Origin: Zhongshania sp. R06B22
Lineage (GTDB): Bacteria; Pseudomonadota; Gammaproteobacteria; Pseudomonadales; Spongiibacteraceae
Length of the DNA: 64,000 bases
Assembly (NCBI RefSeq): GCF_040892595.1
Contig: NZ_JBFRYB010000001.1
Coordinates: 1,798,001 to 1,862,000, forward strand
Direction of reading: 5' to 3'
The notes under the pieces are model-generated. The model had not been told where the DNA came from. It saw only the letters and a program-made list of their open reading frames with translations, and did not search any database. The position numbers and the translations under genes were made by a program. Positions 1 through 8,808 of the stretch are shown one piece after another; positions within the stretch are counted from its first letter, which is position 1, and each line of letters starts with the position of its first letter.

Positions 1-251
1 CCGTTATCGCTTACGCTGTAAGCTTTTATCGAACCGGAACGAACCGCATAAATGGATTGGAAGGTATCACCTTCGCGATATACATGCTGTCCCTTTTGCA
101 GTGGGCGGCCTCTTTGTACAATATCGTCCAGCTGTACTATTTCTTCCCTCTCTAGAGCCAAAGGTAGGCAAATACTGCTTAAGCGGCAGTTGCTGCAGCT
201 TATCCCTTGGTCGTGTGGGCAGCTATGTTGTTTGCTTGCAGTCTTAATCAT
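1..251 (-). CDS. anr: Anr/FNR-family oxygen-sensing regulator (5' part only)
   Basis: Only the first 83 codons lie in the window; the rest is beyond base 1. FNR/Anr proteins are Crp-type activators that dimerise when an oxygen-labile [4Fe-4S] cluster forms under low oxygen. The N-terminus shows the cluster cysteines C19-x2-C22-x5-C28 (SCSNCRLSSICLP), followed by the start of the cyclic-nucleotide-like barrel (QKGQHVYREGD, then YAVRSGSIKAYS), which aligns with E. coli FNR. The fourth cysteine and the helix-turn-helix fall outside. It lies downstream of hemN on the same strand, as in many pseudomonads and relatives, and a perfect FNR box precedes that block. Family call is secure; Anr rather than another FNR paralogue is inference. 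Confidence 0.88.
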   Translation of the reverse strand, partial: MIKTASKQHSCPHDQGISCSNCRLSSICLPLALEREEIVQLDDIVQRGRPLQKGQHVYREGDTFQSIYAVRSGSIKAYSVSDN

Positions 252-312
252 GGACAAATAAACCCGAAACTTTTTAAGCACTTTGAAAGGCGATGAACAG
301 CTTGCCAGTGGC

Positions 313-342
313 CTAGCTTATTGTAAACTAACAATAGGCTAG
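313..342. repeat. Stem-loop between hemN and anr
   Basis: Inverted repeat with 12-bp arms (one G-T pair) and a 6-base loop, starting 10 bases after the hemN stop on the minus strand. No U-tract follows it in either direction, so it is not a standard intrinsic terminator. It may attenuate or stabilise a hemN-anr transcript. Confidence 0.45.
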
Positions 343-352
343 CTAAAAAGTC

Positions 353-1777
353 TTACAGGGTTTTTGAGTATGCCGAGGTCTCTGCATCAAGATAATTATC
401 AAACACCATGCAAATATTCCTCAACAGATTACGGCCAATGTCAGTGACTATAATGCCCTGCTCAGACAGTTTGAGAATGCCATCGTGTTCCAATTCCTTT
501 AGTGCGTCAAAGTTTGTTTTAAAGTGCCCGCGGAAATCGATTCCGAAGAGATGCCGGAAAGTGTCGAAATCCAAGCTGAGATTGCAAATAAGCTGCGAAA
601 TAACATAATTCCGCAGCCGATCTTCCTGATTCGATATCAAGCCCTTAGCTACCGGTAAGTGGCCGTTGTCCAATGCATCATAGTAGTGGTGAAGGTCTTT
701 GTGATTCTGGGAAAAATTCCCAAGAATCGAGCTAATAGATGAGGCTCCCATGGCCAGTACATCTGGCGCAAGGCAGGTCGAATAGCCCTGAAAGTTTCGT
801 TGCAGTCTGCCCTCTGTCTGGCAGATCGCTAAGCTGTCTGCCTTTTTAACAAAATGATCCATGCCAATGTGGACATAGCCCGCCTGGGCGAATTTTTCAG
901 CTGCTAGACACAGCATTTCCAGCTTTTGGTCGCTATTGGGTACCGTGTGCCTGTTGATAGCGCGCTGGGCGGGAAACCGTTCTGGCATGTGGGCATAGTG
1001 GTAGAAAGCGATCCTGTCGGGCGATAGAGAAATAACGTCATCTAAGGTTTGCGTCATAGTAGAAAGTGTTTGCTTGGGCAGCCCGTAAATTAGGTCTATG
1101 GCAATGGAGTTAAAGCGGTAGCTCCGGGCCTGCGCCATTAATGACTTGAGCTGCTGAAAGTCATAACGCCGGTTCACGGCGGCCTGCACGTTGGGGTTGG
1201 TATCTTGAACCCCAAAACTTAGGCGATTAAAGCCCAGTCCTCGCAATAGCGCCAGACGATCGCCATCGACCGTGCGAGGGTCAATTTCAATCGAATACTC
1301 CCTCTCACTGTCATCATCAAGATTGAAGTGGCTTGCCAGCGAGTGAATTAATTCTGTTAGTTCTGCGTCGTCGAGAAAGGTTGGGGTGCCACCGCCGAAA
1401 TGTAGCTGAGTAACGTGGCGTCGATTGCCAATTTCCTTGGAGAGCATCTCAATCTCCCGGTTTAGGTAAGCCAGGTAGTGCTGACTCACAGTCGGGTCTT
1501 TGGTAACAATCTTATTACAGGCGCAGTAATAGCATAGCCACCGACAGAACGGCACGTGAACATAGAGAGATAAGGGGGCGTCACTTTTCCGAGCTTCGCG
1601 TAATAGTTTTCGGTATTCTTTTTCGGTGAAATCAGTGTTGAATTGCAAAGCGGTGGGGTAGGACGTGTAGCGCGGGCCTGGGCCGCTATATTTAGCGCTC
1701 AAGGTCTTGTTTATGCCATTTAATAACACCGGGCTAGCCTCGGGCGCAGGGTGATTACTTGTATTGATAAGATTCAT
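353..1777 (-). CDS. hemN: Oxygen-independent coproporphyrinogen III oxidase
   Basis: Radical-SAM enzyme that decarboxylates coproporphyrinogen III to protoporphyrinogen IX without oxygen, in the cytoplasm. Visible marks: GPRYTSYPTA near the N-terminus, the cluster motif HVPFCRWLCYYCACNK (CxxxCxxC), GGGTP, IDLIYGLPKQT, NFQGY and the C-terminal RNICMVFD, all as in E. coli HemN. I start at the ATG one base beyond the hemerythrin stop (TAATATG, upstream GGGA), giving 474 aa; an in-frame ATG at 1807 would add ten residues overlapping the upstream gene. It is translationally coupled to the hemerythrin gene, so both probably answer to the FNR box at 2419-2432. Confidence 0.95.
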   Translation of the reverse strand: MNLINTSNHPAPEASPVLLNGINKTLSAKYSGPGPRYTSYPTALQFNTDFTEKEYRKLLREARKSDAPLSLYVHVPFCRWLCYYCACNKIVTKDPTVSQHYLAYLNREIEMLSKEIGNRRHVTQLHFGGGTPTFLDDAELTELIHSLASHFNLDDDSEREYSIEIDPRTVDGDRLALLRGLGFNRLSFGVQDTNPNVQAAVNRRYDFQQLKSLMAQARSYRFNSIAIDLIYGLPKQTLSTMTQTLDDVISLSPDRIAFYHYAHMPERFPAQRAINRHTVPNSDQKLEMLCLAAEKFAQAGYVHIGMDHFVKKADSLAICQTEGRLQRNFQGYSTCLAPDVLAMGASSISSILGNFSQNHKDLHHYYDALDNGHLPVAKGLISNQEDRLRNYVISQLICNLSLDFDTFRHLFGIDFRGHFKTNFDALKELEHDGILKLSEQGIIVTDIGRNLLRNICMVFDNYLDAETSAYSKTL

Positions 1778-1778
1778 A

Positions 1779-2351
1779 TTAATGGAGTCCCGTACCGGTA
1801 AAAGCATGCTTAGCTGTTATAGATTCGCAGCGCAGGATGTAGCCTTCGTCAATTGACTGTGAATCTCGGAACTTGAGTTGGCTAGCCACTTTGGCATTAA
1901 CCTCATCCCAGTCGGCGTTGCTAAACAGCTTGTCAATTAGCGAGAAAATGCTGCGTTCAGCATGGATATGCGACATTTGCTCCGCGTGGTACTGCCGACC
2001 TAGCCTCATAGCTTGCGGCGATGGCACCATATTCGCGGCTTGGTACTCACCGAATACATAGGCCATTTGCGCACTTAGGGCTTCCAGTCTAGGGTGGGCA
2101 TGAAGCAGTTCTTCAATGGCAGGATGGTTAACATTAGATTTGGTGAGTAATTGCTTGAAAATGATATCTTCCACTGGGTGGTGCCAAGCCTCTGGGTAAG
2201 TCTGGATATAATCGAGTATCTCCAAGACTTGATCATAATTGTGTTTGCCCGTCTTAAGCCCGACAAATTTGTCGAGCTCTCTGTTCAGTAAATACATAAG
2301 CCGCAGTATACGGCGATGATCATTTTCGAGTTGATCCAGTAAATGATTCAT
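1779..2351 (-). CDS. Hemerythrin HHE-domain protein
   Basis: A 190-aa four-helix-bundle protein of the hemerythrin/HHE family, which binds a di-iron centre and is linked in bacteria to oxygen, NO or iron sensing and storage. Candidate iron ligands are in ENDHRR, WHHPVEDIIF, LLHAHPRLE and SHIHAERS. The ATG at 2351 has a GGA Shine-Dalgarno about nine bases upstream. The frame stays open to a TTG at 2432, but that codon lies inside the FNR box, so it is unlikely to be the start. First gene of a minus-strand block with hemN and anr; the context points to a role under low oxygen or nitrosative stress (inference). Confidence 0.85.
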   Translation of the reverse strand: MNHLLDQLENDHRRILRLMYLLNRELDKFVGLKTGKHNYDQVLEILDYIQTYPEAWHHPVEDIIFKQLLTKSNVNHPAIEELLHAHPRLEALSAQMAYVFGEYQAANMVPSPQAMRLGRQYHAEQMSHIHAERSIFSLIDKLFSNADWDEVNAKVASQLKFRDSQSIDEGYILRCESITAKHAFTGTGLH

Positions 2352-2390
2352 ATTAGTTCCAGATGTTTTTTGTGAGGCTTGCCAGAATCC

Positions 2391-2432
2391 ACCGTAGCAA
2401 AAGTCTGCGATTAGACTTTTGATATGTATCAA
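2391..2432 (-). promoter_or_regulatory. FNR/Anr box (2419-2432) with class II promoter
   Basis: TTGAT-ATGT-ATCAA at 2419-2432 matches the FNR consensus at all ten defined positions. On the minus strand TACGGT (2396-2391) is a plausible -10; it places the box centre near -41.5, the usual position for FNR activation. The predicted transcript starts about 33 bases before the hemerythrin ATG. Confidence 0.85.
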
Positions 2433-2659
2433 TAGGGCGGTCGAAAACTGGCTTTGTCGGAGCTTGCTTGTCGCATTTTCTGCGGGTGTGCGCTTATCTT
2501 GCCTTGACTAAAATACCGACTATATTGATGAGGCTCGGGGCTGAGCATTGGATAATGTGTGTCGATTGTTAAAAAATGCTCAGAGTCCGCTGTCTGTCTT
2601 GATAGCTGTCAAAATGTTTGGCCCATAGAAGATATTTCCCTAAGCGTTCAGGAGCATAA

Positions 2660-4795
2660 ATGTCCTTACATCAAACAAAACTTGAGATGGTTGGCGTTGA
2701 TTACTGTGTTGAGCAAATTATCGAGCGCTTAGGAAAAGACTTGCGTGTCGCGATGCCCTTGGGCTTAGGCAAGCCGGTCGAGCTAATAGATGCCTTGTAT
2801 CGCCGAGCTAGCAGCGATCCCAGTATTTCATTGACGATTTTGACTGCGCTGAGCTTAGCGCGCCCGCGTGAAAGTGACCCCATTCGGGGGCGTTTGCTTA
2901 ATCCTGTCTTTGATCGACTCTATGCCAAGTACAGTGAGCCGCTGTATCTACAGGCTGAACGCAAGGGCGAGATGCCGGCAAATATTCAGCTTTGCGAGTT
3001 TTATTTCAAAGCGGGCAGTCGCCTAGGTCACGTATCTGCGCAGCAAAACTATATCAGTTCAAATTATACCCATGCGGCAAGAGATGTGGTGGCACGAGGC
3101 TGCAATGTAGTGATCCAGCTACTTTCGCAGGAAGGCGAGGCTCTCAGTATGAGTTGCAACCCCGACACCTCGGCTGAAGTGGTGGCGCGATTGAAACAAG
3201 CCAAACGCGATTATGTTGCGGTTGGGGTTGTGCATCCCAGCTTGCCATTTATGTACGGCGACGCCGAAATTGACCCAGCACAGTTTGATTTTTTAGCGCT
3301 AACAAATAGTGAGCAACACGATTTATTTCAAGTGCCTCGCCTGCCCCCGATTCCCGATGCTGATTACGCCATCGGTTTGCGTGCCAGTACCTTAATCAGA
3401 GATGGCGGCACCTTGCAGCTGGGTATTGGTGCAATGGGTGACGCAATTGTTCAGTCAGTATTGCTCCGTCATCAACGCAACGCCGACTACCGCGAACTAC
3501 TAAAGAAATTTGACGTTGATTCGAACAGCGCGGATTTAGTGGATGCCATCGGCGGCCGCAATACTTTTGAGCAAGGATTGTACGGCGCCACTGAAATGTT
3601 TGTAGAAGGTTTTCTACATTTATTTGAGGCCGGCGTACTGCGCCGCCGTGTTTATGACTTTTGGGCACTGCAAGAATTAATTAATTTGGGTCAGTGTAAT
3701 CCCTTAGCGTTGACACCTGACTGCTTAGCTTTGCTGGCAGAATTGGGGGTGCGAGAATTACGGGGTAAAGATTTCGATACCCTGCAGTACCATGGTTTTT
3801 TTAATGACGAATGTCGCTATAGCGAGGGCCAGTTATTTTCGCCGCAGGGTGAAAGTTGTCCCGCGAATATGGCAAACCCCGATAGTCAAAAATTTATGGC
3901 CGCACATTGTTTAGGTTCGCAATTACGCAATGGCAAGGTGATGCACGGCGGTTTCTTTTTGGGCAGTGGTGAATTCTATCGTGCTTTGCGCGAGATGCCT
4001 GAAGCACAGCGTCGGCAGTTGGCTATGTGTGGGGTGGAAAAAATCAATCAGCTAGACAACAACCCACGTTTATATAAATCACAGAGGCAAATGGCCCGCT
4101 TTATCAATACCGGCTTGAATGTGAGTCTTAATGGCGCGGTCGCTTCAGATACCTTGGAGAGCGGTCAAGTTCTGTCGGGTGTGGGAGGGCAGTATAATTT
4201 TGTGGCTATGGCGCATCAGTTAGAGGGCGGTCGTTCGGTGCTGATGATTCGCGCGACTCGTTCGCAAGGCGGTAAAGCGGTGTCAAATATCGTCAGCCAC
4301 TACGGTGCATGTACCATTCCACGTCACTTGCGGGACATTATTGTTACTGAATACGGTGTTGCCGATTTGCGCTCTAAAACCGACGAGGAGGTGTGCATCG
4401 CATTGATTAATATTGCTGATTCGCGCTTTCAAGCTGGCTTGCTCGCTGAGGCGAAGGCTGCGGGTAAATTGTCTGCTGACCATCGGGTGCCGCAAGCGTT
4501 TTCTAATAACTTGCCTCATATTATCAAGGCCAATGTGGCGTGGGCGCGGGCAAAGAATATGATGCCAGCCTACCCTTTTGGCTGTGACTTTAGCGAGGGA
4601 GAGTTGGAAGCTGGGATAAGCTTAAAGGCGCTTGCGAGTATGACTTTGAGTCAAAAACTAAGCACCTTTATTCACGGTGGTAGGGAGACAGATACCTCAC
4701 GTCGGGTGCTGGCAGTATTGGGTTTACAGGGTGCTTTGAATGGAAAAGAGCGCCTGCTAAAGCGTCTATTGGAGGGCGTAAACAATAAAAACTAG
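2660..4795 (+). CDS. Acetyl-CoA hydrolase/transferase family protein
   Basis: A 711-aa member of the class I CoA-transferase family (acetyl-CoA hydrolase/transferase). These enzymes move CoA between acyl groups through a glutamyl-CoA intermediate, or hydrolyse acyl-CoA. The C-terminal domain is clear: GGQYNFV, ATRSQGGKAVSNIV, then EYGVADLRSK. The stretch YGATEMFVEG (Glu312) resembles the catalytic GxHSEM motif of 4-hydroxybutyrate/acetate CoA transferases. It is longer than the usual 430-550 aa, with about 200 extra residues spread through the N-terminal half and middle. Shine-Dalgarno AGGAG sits eight bases before the ATG. It stands alone, divergent from the hemerythrin gene. Substrate cannot be read from sequence. 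Confidence 0.85.
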   Translation: MSLHQTKLEMVGVDYCVEQIIERLGKDLRVAMPLGLGKPVELIDALYRRASSDPSISLTILTALSLARPRESDPIRGRLLNPVFDRLYAKYSEPLYLQAERKGEMPANIQLCEFYFKAGSRLGHVSAQQNYISSNYTHAARDVVARGCNVVIQLLSQEGEALSMSCNPDTSAEVVARLKQAKRDYVAVGVVHPSLPFMYGDAEIDPAQFDFLALTNSEQHDLFQVPRLPPIPDADYAIGLRASTLIRDGGTLQLGIGAMGDAIVQSVLLRHQRNADYRELLKKFDVDSNSADLVDAIGGRNTFEQGLYGATEMFVEGFLHLFEAGVLRRRVYDFWALQELINLGQCNPLALTPDCLALLAELGVRELRGKDFDTLQYHGFFNDECRYSEGQLFSPQGESCPANMANPDSQKFMAAHCLGSQLRNGKVMHGGFFLGSGEFYRALREMPEAQRRQLAMCGVEKINQLDNNPRLYKSQRQMARFINTGLNVSLNGAVASDTLESGQVLSGVGGQYNFVAMAHQLEGGRSVLMIRATRSQGGKAVSNIVSHYGACTIPRHLRDIIVTEYGVADLRSKTDEEVCIALINIADSRFQAGLLAEAKAAGKLSADHRVPQAFSNNLPHIIKANVAWARAKNMMPAYPFGCDFSEGELEAGISLKALASMTLSQKLSTFIHGGRETDTSRRVLAVLGLQGALNGKERLLKRLLEGVNNKN

Positions 4796-5076
4796 GAGTT
4801 TTATCTCTAACGATTTAAATAAATTGCGATGGCTGTCACAAATCTAAGGCTTAGTTACTACTGAGAATATACTATAAAAAGCGCGCAACTCATTGTTTAT
4901 GTTAACTATAAAAGTAGGTGTGGGGCGAATTTAAGTGCTTATACGCACTGCCAATTGCTTTGGATTTTCACTACTCTAGATGTCAGGATCATTGTTACTG
5001 CCGCTAAGGAGTTGTCTGCAGAAGACAGTTTGAGCGTAAGTTGAGCAGTAACATCGTCAAGCTCAGTAGGTGTATT

Positions 5077-5433
5077 GTGAATATTAAATTAGCAAGCTAT
5101 GTTTTGTGCTCATTTTTCAGTGTGTCGGCCATGTCGGCGTTCGCAGAACCAGAGAACTGTTTAGATTGGGACGTGCAAACGTTCCCGGCTACCTCGGAAC
5201 AGTCGAGTTGTTCCTATTTTAATCACGATAAAGTTTCTACGCGCTTTACCGTCCACAATGCTTGCGATATTAAAGTGAGTGGTGTTTTCAGTTACTACAA
5301 AGATGATATAGATAAGCAGGCGATAGTGAGCGTGCAGTCTTTTGCAGTAAGCCCCGGAAGTAGCCAAGAGATAGCCAACCCCTGTGGCATACAAAACAGT
5401 GCCGCTTACAAGGTGTCGCAAGTGACGTTTTAA
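5077..5433 (+). CDS. Small secreted protein, unknown function
   Basis: From the GTG at 5077 the product is 118 aa with a normal signal peptide (MNIKLASYVLCSFFSV, ending SAFA before EPENC), so export is likely. A TTG at 5041 would add twelve residues ahead of the hydrophobic core and is less likely. The mature part has four cysteines (ENCLDW, SSCSYF, NACDIK, NPCGIQ) that could form two disulfides, and beta-rich sequence such as RFTVHN and KVSGVFSYY. I do not recognise a family. It ends just before a strong bidirectional terminator and appears monocistronic. Confidence 0.6.
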   Translation: MNIKLASYVLCSFFSVSAMSAFAEPENCLDWDVQTFPATSEQSSCSYFNHDKVSTRFTVHNACDIKVSGVFSYYKDDIDKQAIVSVQSFAVSPGSSQEIANPCGIQNSAAYKVSQVTF

Positions 5434-5451
5434 GCACAGATTATGTGGAGC

Positions 5452-5507
5452 GCTAAGCCATAAAAAAAGCCCTGACAGAAATGTTAGGGCTTTTTTTATG
5501 GCTTAGC
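5452..5507. terminator. Bidirectional intrinsic terminator
   Basis: A perfect 22-bp inverted repeat (5452-5473 with 5486-5507) continues inward through one G-T pair to a GAAA tetraloop, giving a 26-bp stem. Seven As on the left arm and seven Ts on the right supply U-tracts in both directions. It separates the convergent secreted-protein gene and the acyl-CoA dehydrogenase. Confidence 0.92.
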
Positions 5508-5526
5508 ACTTCGAACCGCTTCTTGT

Positions 5527-5558
5527 CTCACGCTATAACAACAATGTTACAGCGTGAG
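5527..5558. repeat. Stem-loop downstream of the acyl-CoA dehydrogenase
   Basis: Inverted repeat: 8-bp outer stem CTCACGCT/AGCGTGAG, one mismatch, 5-bp inner stem TAACA/TGTTA, 4-base loop. It lies 22 bases after the minus-strand stop at 5580 and has no U-tract of its own. It may protect the 3' end of the mRNA. Confidence 0.5.
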
Positions 5559-5579
5559 AGCGGCGCAGATGGGCCAAAC

Positions 5580-7382
5580 TTAGCGCGTAGTGAAACGATC
5601 CAGTGGCATCGCCATAACGCTGTCAGTGCTGCTATTCATGCAGGCAGCGTGACCTTTAGCGCGCGGTAGTAAGCGCGAGAAGTAAAACTCTGCAGTTTCT
5701 AACTTCGCTTCGTAAAAGTCTTTATCACTGCTACCTTCTGCTAATTTCGCAGCGGCCACTTCGGCCATCATCGCCCAGTAGTAGGCCATAGAAAGGTAAC
5801 CGCTATACATCAAAAAGTCGTAAGACGCAGCGCCAACGGCATCGCGATTCTTTGAGGCGCGTGCAACCATTTTAACTGTGTGCCAGTTCCACGACAGTGT
5901 ATAGCCGATTAATTTGGCTGAGTAACCGCGACGCTTGCCGCTGATTAAATTCTTAAAGCCAAATTTATAAAGCTTTTTACAGAAGCCGCCGTAGAGTTTA
6001 AAGCTGTCTAGCACTACTTTGCGACCGATAAGATCCATGGCTTGAATACCAGTGGTGCCTTCGTACAAGGTGGCAATACGGGCGTCGCGGTAAATCTGTT
6101 CCATGCCGTGTTCTTTAATGTAGCCGTGACCACCAAATACCTGCATGGCGTTGCTGGCAGACTCAAGACCGGTTTCGGTTAGGAACGCTTTTAAAATCGG
6201 AGTTAAGAAGCCCAGTTCGTTTTCTGCTGCATCGCGATCTTCTTGAGAATCTGCTTGTACCATGCGGTCAGAATATTTAGCTGCATCATAAATCATGGCG
6301 CGGCCACCTTCGGCAAAGGCTTTCGCTGTCAGCAGCATACGACGTACATCGGGGTGATGAATAATCGCATCGGCTGCTTTTTCTGGGTTTTTAACACCAG
6401 ACAAAGAGCGCATCGAGTAGCGATCTAGCGCATAAGGAAGGGCATTTTGGTAAGCAAGTTCTGAGGCCGCCAAGCCTTGAATTGCGGTACCGATACGTGC
6501 GGTGTTCATGAAGGTAAACATTGCATTCAGACCTTCGTTCTCTTTGCCGAGCATATAGCCGGTTGCTGAGTCGAAGTTCATAACGCAGGTAGCGTTACCG
6601 TGAATACCCATTTTGTGTTCAATGCTGCCGCACTTCACACCATTGCGGTCGGTGATGGTGCCGTCTTCGCTGGTGTTAAACTTAGGGACAATGAAAAGTG
6701 AGATCCCTTTGGTGCCTTCGGGTGCGCCTGGGGTACGGGCAAGTACAATATGAATAATGTTGTCTGCGAAGTCATGTTCACCGGCAGAGATAAAGATTTT
6801 GGTGCCATCAATCTTGTAGCTACCGTCGTCTTGGGGCTCGGCTTTACAGCGCATTTGGCCTAGGTCTGATCCACAGTGAGCTTCGGTCAAACACATGGTG
6901 CCAGTCCACGTGCCTTCACATAACTTAGTTAGATACAGTTGCTTTTGCTCTTCCGTGCCGTGCACGTACAGCGTGTTCATTGCGCCCAGGCTGAGACCGG
7001 GGTACATACCCCAGGACCAGTTAGCGGTGCCAACTAATTCAGATTTGATCAGACCCATCGACATGGGCAGGCCTTGGCCGCCGTATTCAACAGGGTGTGA
7101 CAGGCCTTGCCAGCCGCCTTCAACCCACAATTTGTAGGCTTCTTTAAAGCCGTCTGGGGTGGTGACTACACCGTCATCCCACTGACAACCTTGGTCGTCA
7201 CCGGACTGGTTTAACGGAGCCAGAACTTCTTCGGCAAATTTTGCCGCTTCGGCGGTGATGGCTTCTATCATATCTGGTGTCGCTTCAGCGCCAGAAGGGA
7301 TAGTTTGGTAGTGGGCGTTGAAGTCCAGTAATTCATTGATGACGAAGTTGATATCGCGCACTGGAGCTTTATATACGGTCAT
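5580..7382 (-). CDS. Acyl-CoA dehydrogenase, long form with C-terminal extension
   Basis: A 600-aa flavoprotein of the acyl-CoA dehydrogenase family (FadE5/PA0506-like long type) that introduces the trans-2 double bond into acyl-CoA and passes electrons to ETF. Signatures: the FAD-binding region MCLTEAHCGSDLG, the loop FGGHGYIKEHGMEQIYRDARIA (split here as FGGHGYIKEHG and MEQIYRDARIA), and YEGTTGIQAMDLIGRK, whose Glu is the expected catalytic base. The last ~130 residues form the helical C-terminal extension typical of this subfamily. Shine-Dalgarno GAGG lies nine bases before the ATG. Single-gene unit, divergent from the enoyl-CoA hydratase-family gene; chain-length preference unknown. Confidence 0.93.
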   Translation of the reverse strand: MTVYKAPVRDINFVINELLDFNAHYQTIPSGAEATPDMIEAITAEAAKFAEEVLAPLNQSGDDQGCQWDDGVVTTPDGFKEAYKLWVEGGWQGLSHPVEYGGQGLPMSMGLIKSELVGTANWSWGMYPGLSLGAMNTLYVHGTEEQKQLYLTKLCEGTWTGTMCLTEAHCGSDLGQMRCKAEPQDDGSYKIDGTKIFISAGEHDFADNIIHIVLARTPGAPEGTKGISLFIVPKFNTSEDGTITDRNGVKCGSIEHKMGIHGNATCVMNFDSATGYMLGKENEGLNAMFTFMNTARIGTAIQGLAASELAYQNALPYALDRYSMRSLSGVKNPEKAADAIIHHPDVRRMLLTAKAFAEGGRAMIYDAAKYSDRMVQADSQEDRDAAENELGFLTPILKAFLTETGLESASNAMQVFGGHGYIKEHGMEQIYRDARIATLYEGTTGIQAMDLIGRKVVLDSFKLYGGFCKKLYKFGFKNLISGKRRGYSAKLIGYTLSWNWHTVKMVARASKNRDAVGAASYDFLMYSGYLSMAYYWAMMAEVAAAKLAEGSSDKDFYEAKLETAEFYFSRLLPRAKGHAACMNSSTDSVMAMPLDRFTTR

Positions 7383-7545
7383 AATATGCCTCTGCTATTC
7401 CCGTGTATGGGGGATCAATTACGCAGCGGATCATAGCGGATGCTGCTGTGGGGTAAATTGGCCGCTTTGTGTCTAGAAGATGACGCTTCGGTCAATGGTC
7501 TAAGAATCCAAAATATAGGCCATTAAATTGCGTCATTGTTTTAGT

Positions 7546-7559
7546 GAGCGATTGCGCTC
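7546..7559. promoter_or_regulatory. Operator-like inverted repeat in divergent promoter region
   Basis: GAGCG-ATTG-CGCTC is a perfect 5-4-5 palindrome in the 244-base gap between two divergent acyl-CoA genes. Position and symmetry suit a dimeric repressor site, but no regulator can be assigned. Confidence 0.3.
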
Positions 7560-7626
7560 GCAAAGGCTTGAGCCACTTGGACTCTAGCGCGATACTGGGA
7601 TGATTCCGAAGGGAGGGTAATAAGAA

Positions 7627-8754
7627 ATGCAAGTTGATTACACTGTGTGTTTTGAAAGACATCCTTTGCCCGCAGGGGGCTATTTGGCGCAGCTTACACT
7701 CAATGCACCTCGGCGTGTGAACGCCCTGACGCTTGAAATGGTAACGCTGCTCTTTAAGTTGCTACTTGAAATTCGCGACGACCCCGAGGCTGTAGCGGTA
7801 TTTTTGGACGGCGCTGGCGAGCGCGGCTTTTGTGTGGGTGCGGATGCTCGGCGAATACGTGAATCTGCCCTTGCTAATCCCGGTGGCGCGGCAGTGGAAG
7901 CAGATTCCTTCTTTGCTTATGAATACGCGGCAGCACATTTAATACACCGTTTTCCCAAGCCGGTGATTTGCTGGGGAAGTGGCATTGTGATGGGAGCGGG
8001 TCTGGGTTTGATGGTTGGCGGCAGCCATCGCATTGTCACCAGCAGCAGCGCGCTGGCAATGCCTGAAATTAGCATTGGGCTATTTCCCAATGTCGGCGCG
8101 AGTTGGTTTTTGGGACAAATGCCTGGTTCAACAGGGATATTCACGGCCTTAACCGGCGCGCATCTGTCTTCGGCAGACGCCTTATACGCAGGCTTGGCAG
8201 ATTATTGTTTATCCGATGAAAGTAAGGCCGAGGTACTGCGCAAGATTATCAATATAGATTGGTGTGATGATGCTCAGTGGAATGCAGAGCATTTAACGGA
8301 GTGTCTTACCGATATCGAAGTAGAGCAGGGTGTGGTGCTGTCACAAGCGTCATTGAAGGACCATCGTCCTTGGATTGATAAGGTGTGCGGGCTGGCGACC
8401 CCCGCGGCGGTAGAAAAAGAGATTTGTCGCTACCGAGGCAATAGCGAGTGGCTGCAGCGCGCAGCGCAGGGATTGACGCGGGGGGCATCGAGCACCGCTA
8501 AGTTGATTTTTCGACAGTTGGAGCTTAGCCGCAATTTGAGCCTGGCTGATGTCTTTAAGATGGAGTTGGTGTTGTCGTCAAATCGGGTGCGCGACCCAGA
8601 GTTTGCCGAGGGTGTGCGCGCCCACTTAATTGACCGTGATCGAGATCCACGCTGGTGTTACAAAAGCATTGCTGAGGTGCCAGAGTTAGAAATTGATGCC
8701 TTGTTTACGTCGCCGTGGCAGCAAAATCCGCTGGATGAGTTATTTTCGCGTTAG
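7627..8754 (+). CDS. Enoyl-CoA hydratase/isomerase family, HIBYL-CoA-hydrolase-like
   Basis: A 375-aa crotonase-fold protein of the ECH_2 group, which includes 3-hydroxyisobutyryl-CoA hydrolase of valine catabolism. Visible marks: oxyanion-hole segments GFCVGADARRI and WGSGIVMGAGLGL, then MPEISIGLFPNVGASWFL, the hallmark of this group, and the extended C-terminal helical region. Family members hydrolyse 3-hydroxyacyl thioesters rather than hydrate double bonds. It is divergent from the large acyl-CoA dehydrogenase. The exact substrate is uncertain: the usual GGD is replaced by VGAD near the oxyanion loop. Shine-Dalgarno GGGAGGG lies about 12 bases upstream, rather far. Confidence 0.85.
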   Translation: MQVDYTVCFERHPLPAGGYLAQLTLNAPRRVNALTLEMVTLLFKLLLEIRDDPEAVAVFLDGAGERGFCVGADARRIRESALANPGGAAVEADSFFAYEYAAAHLIHRFPKPVICWGSGIVMGAGLGLMVGGSHRIVTSSSALAMPEISIGLFPNVGASWFLGQMPGSTGIFTALTGAHLSSADALYAGLADYCLSDESKAEVLRKIINIDWCDDAQWNAEHLTECLTDIEVEQGVVLSQASLKDHRPWIDKVCGLATPAAVEKEICRYRGNSEWLQRAAQGLTRGASSTAKLIFRQLELSRNLSLADVFKMELVLSSNRVRDPEFAEGVRAHLIDRDRDPRWCYKSIAEVPELEIDALFTSPWQQNPLDELFSR

Positions 8755-8808
8755 GGTGTAAGACAGCGCTTTTTATCTTGATAGGCCTAGATACAGACGA
8801 TGTGGAAG

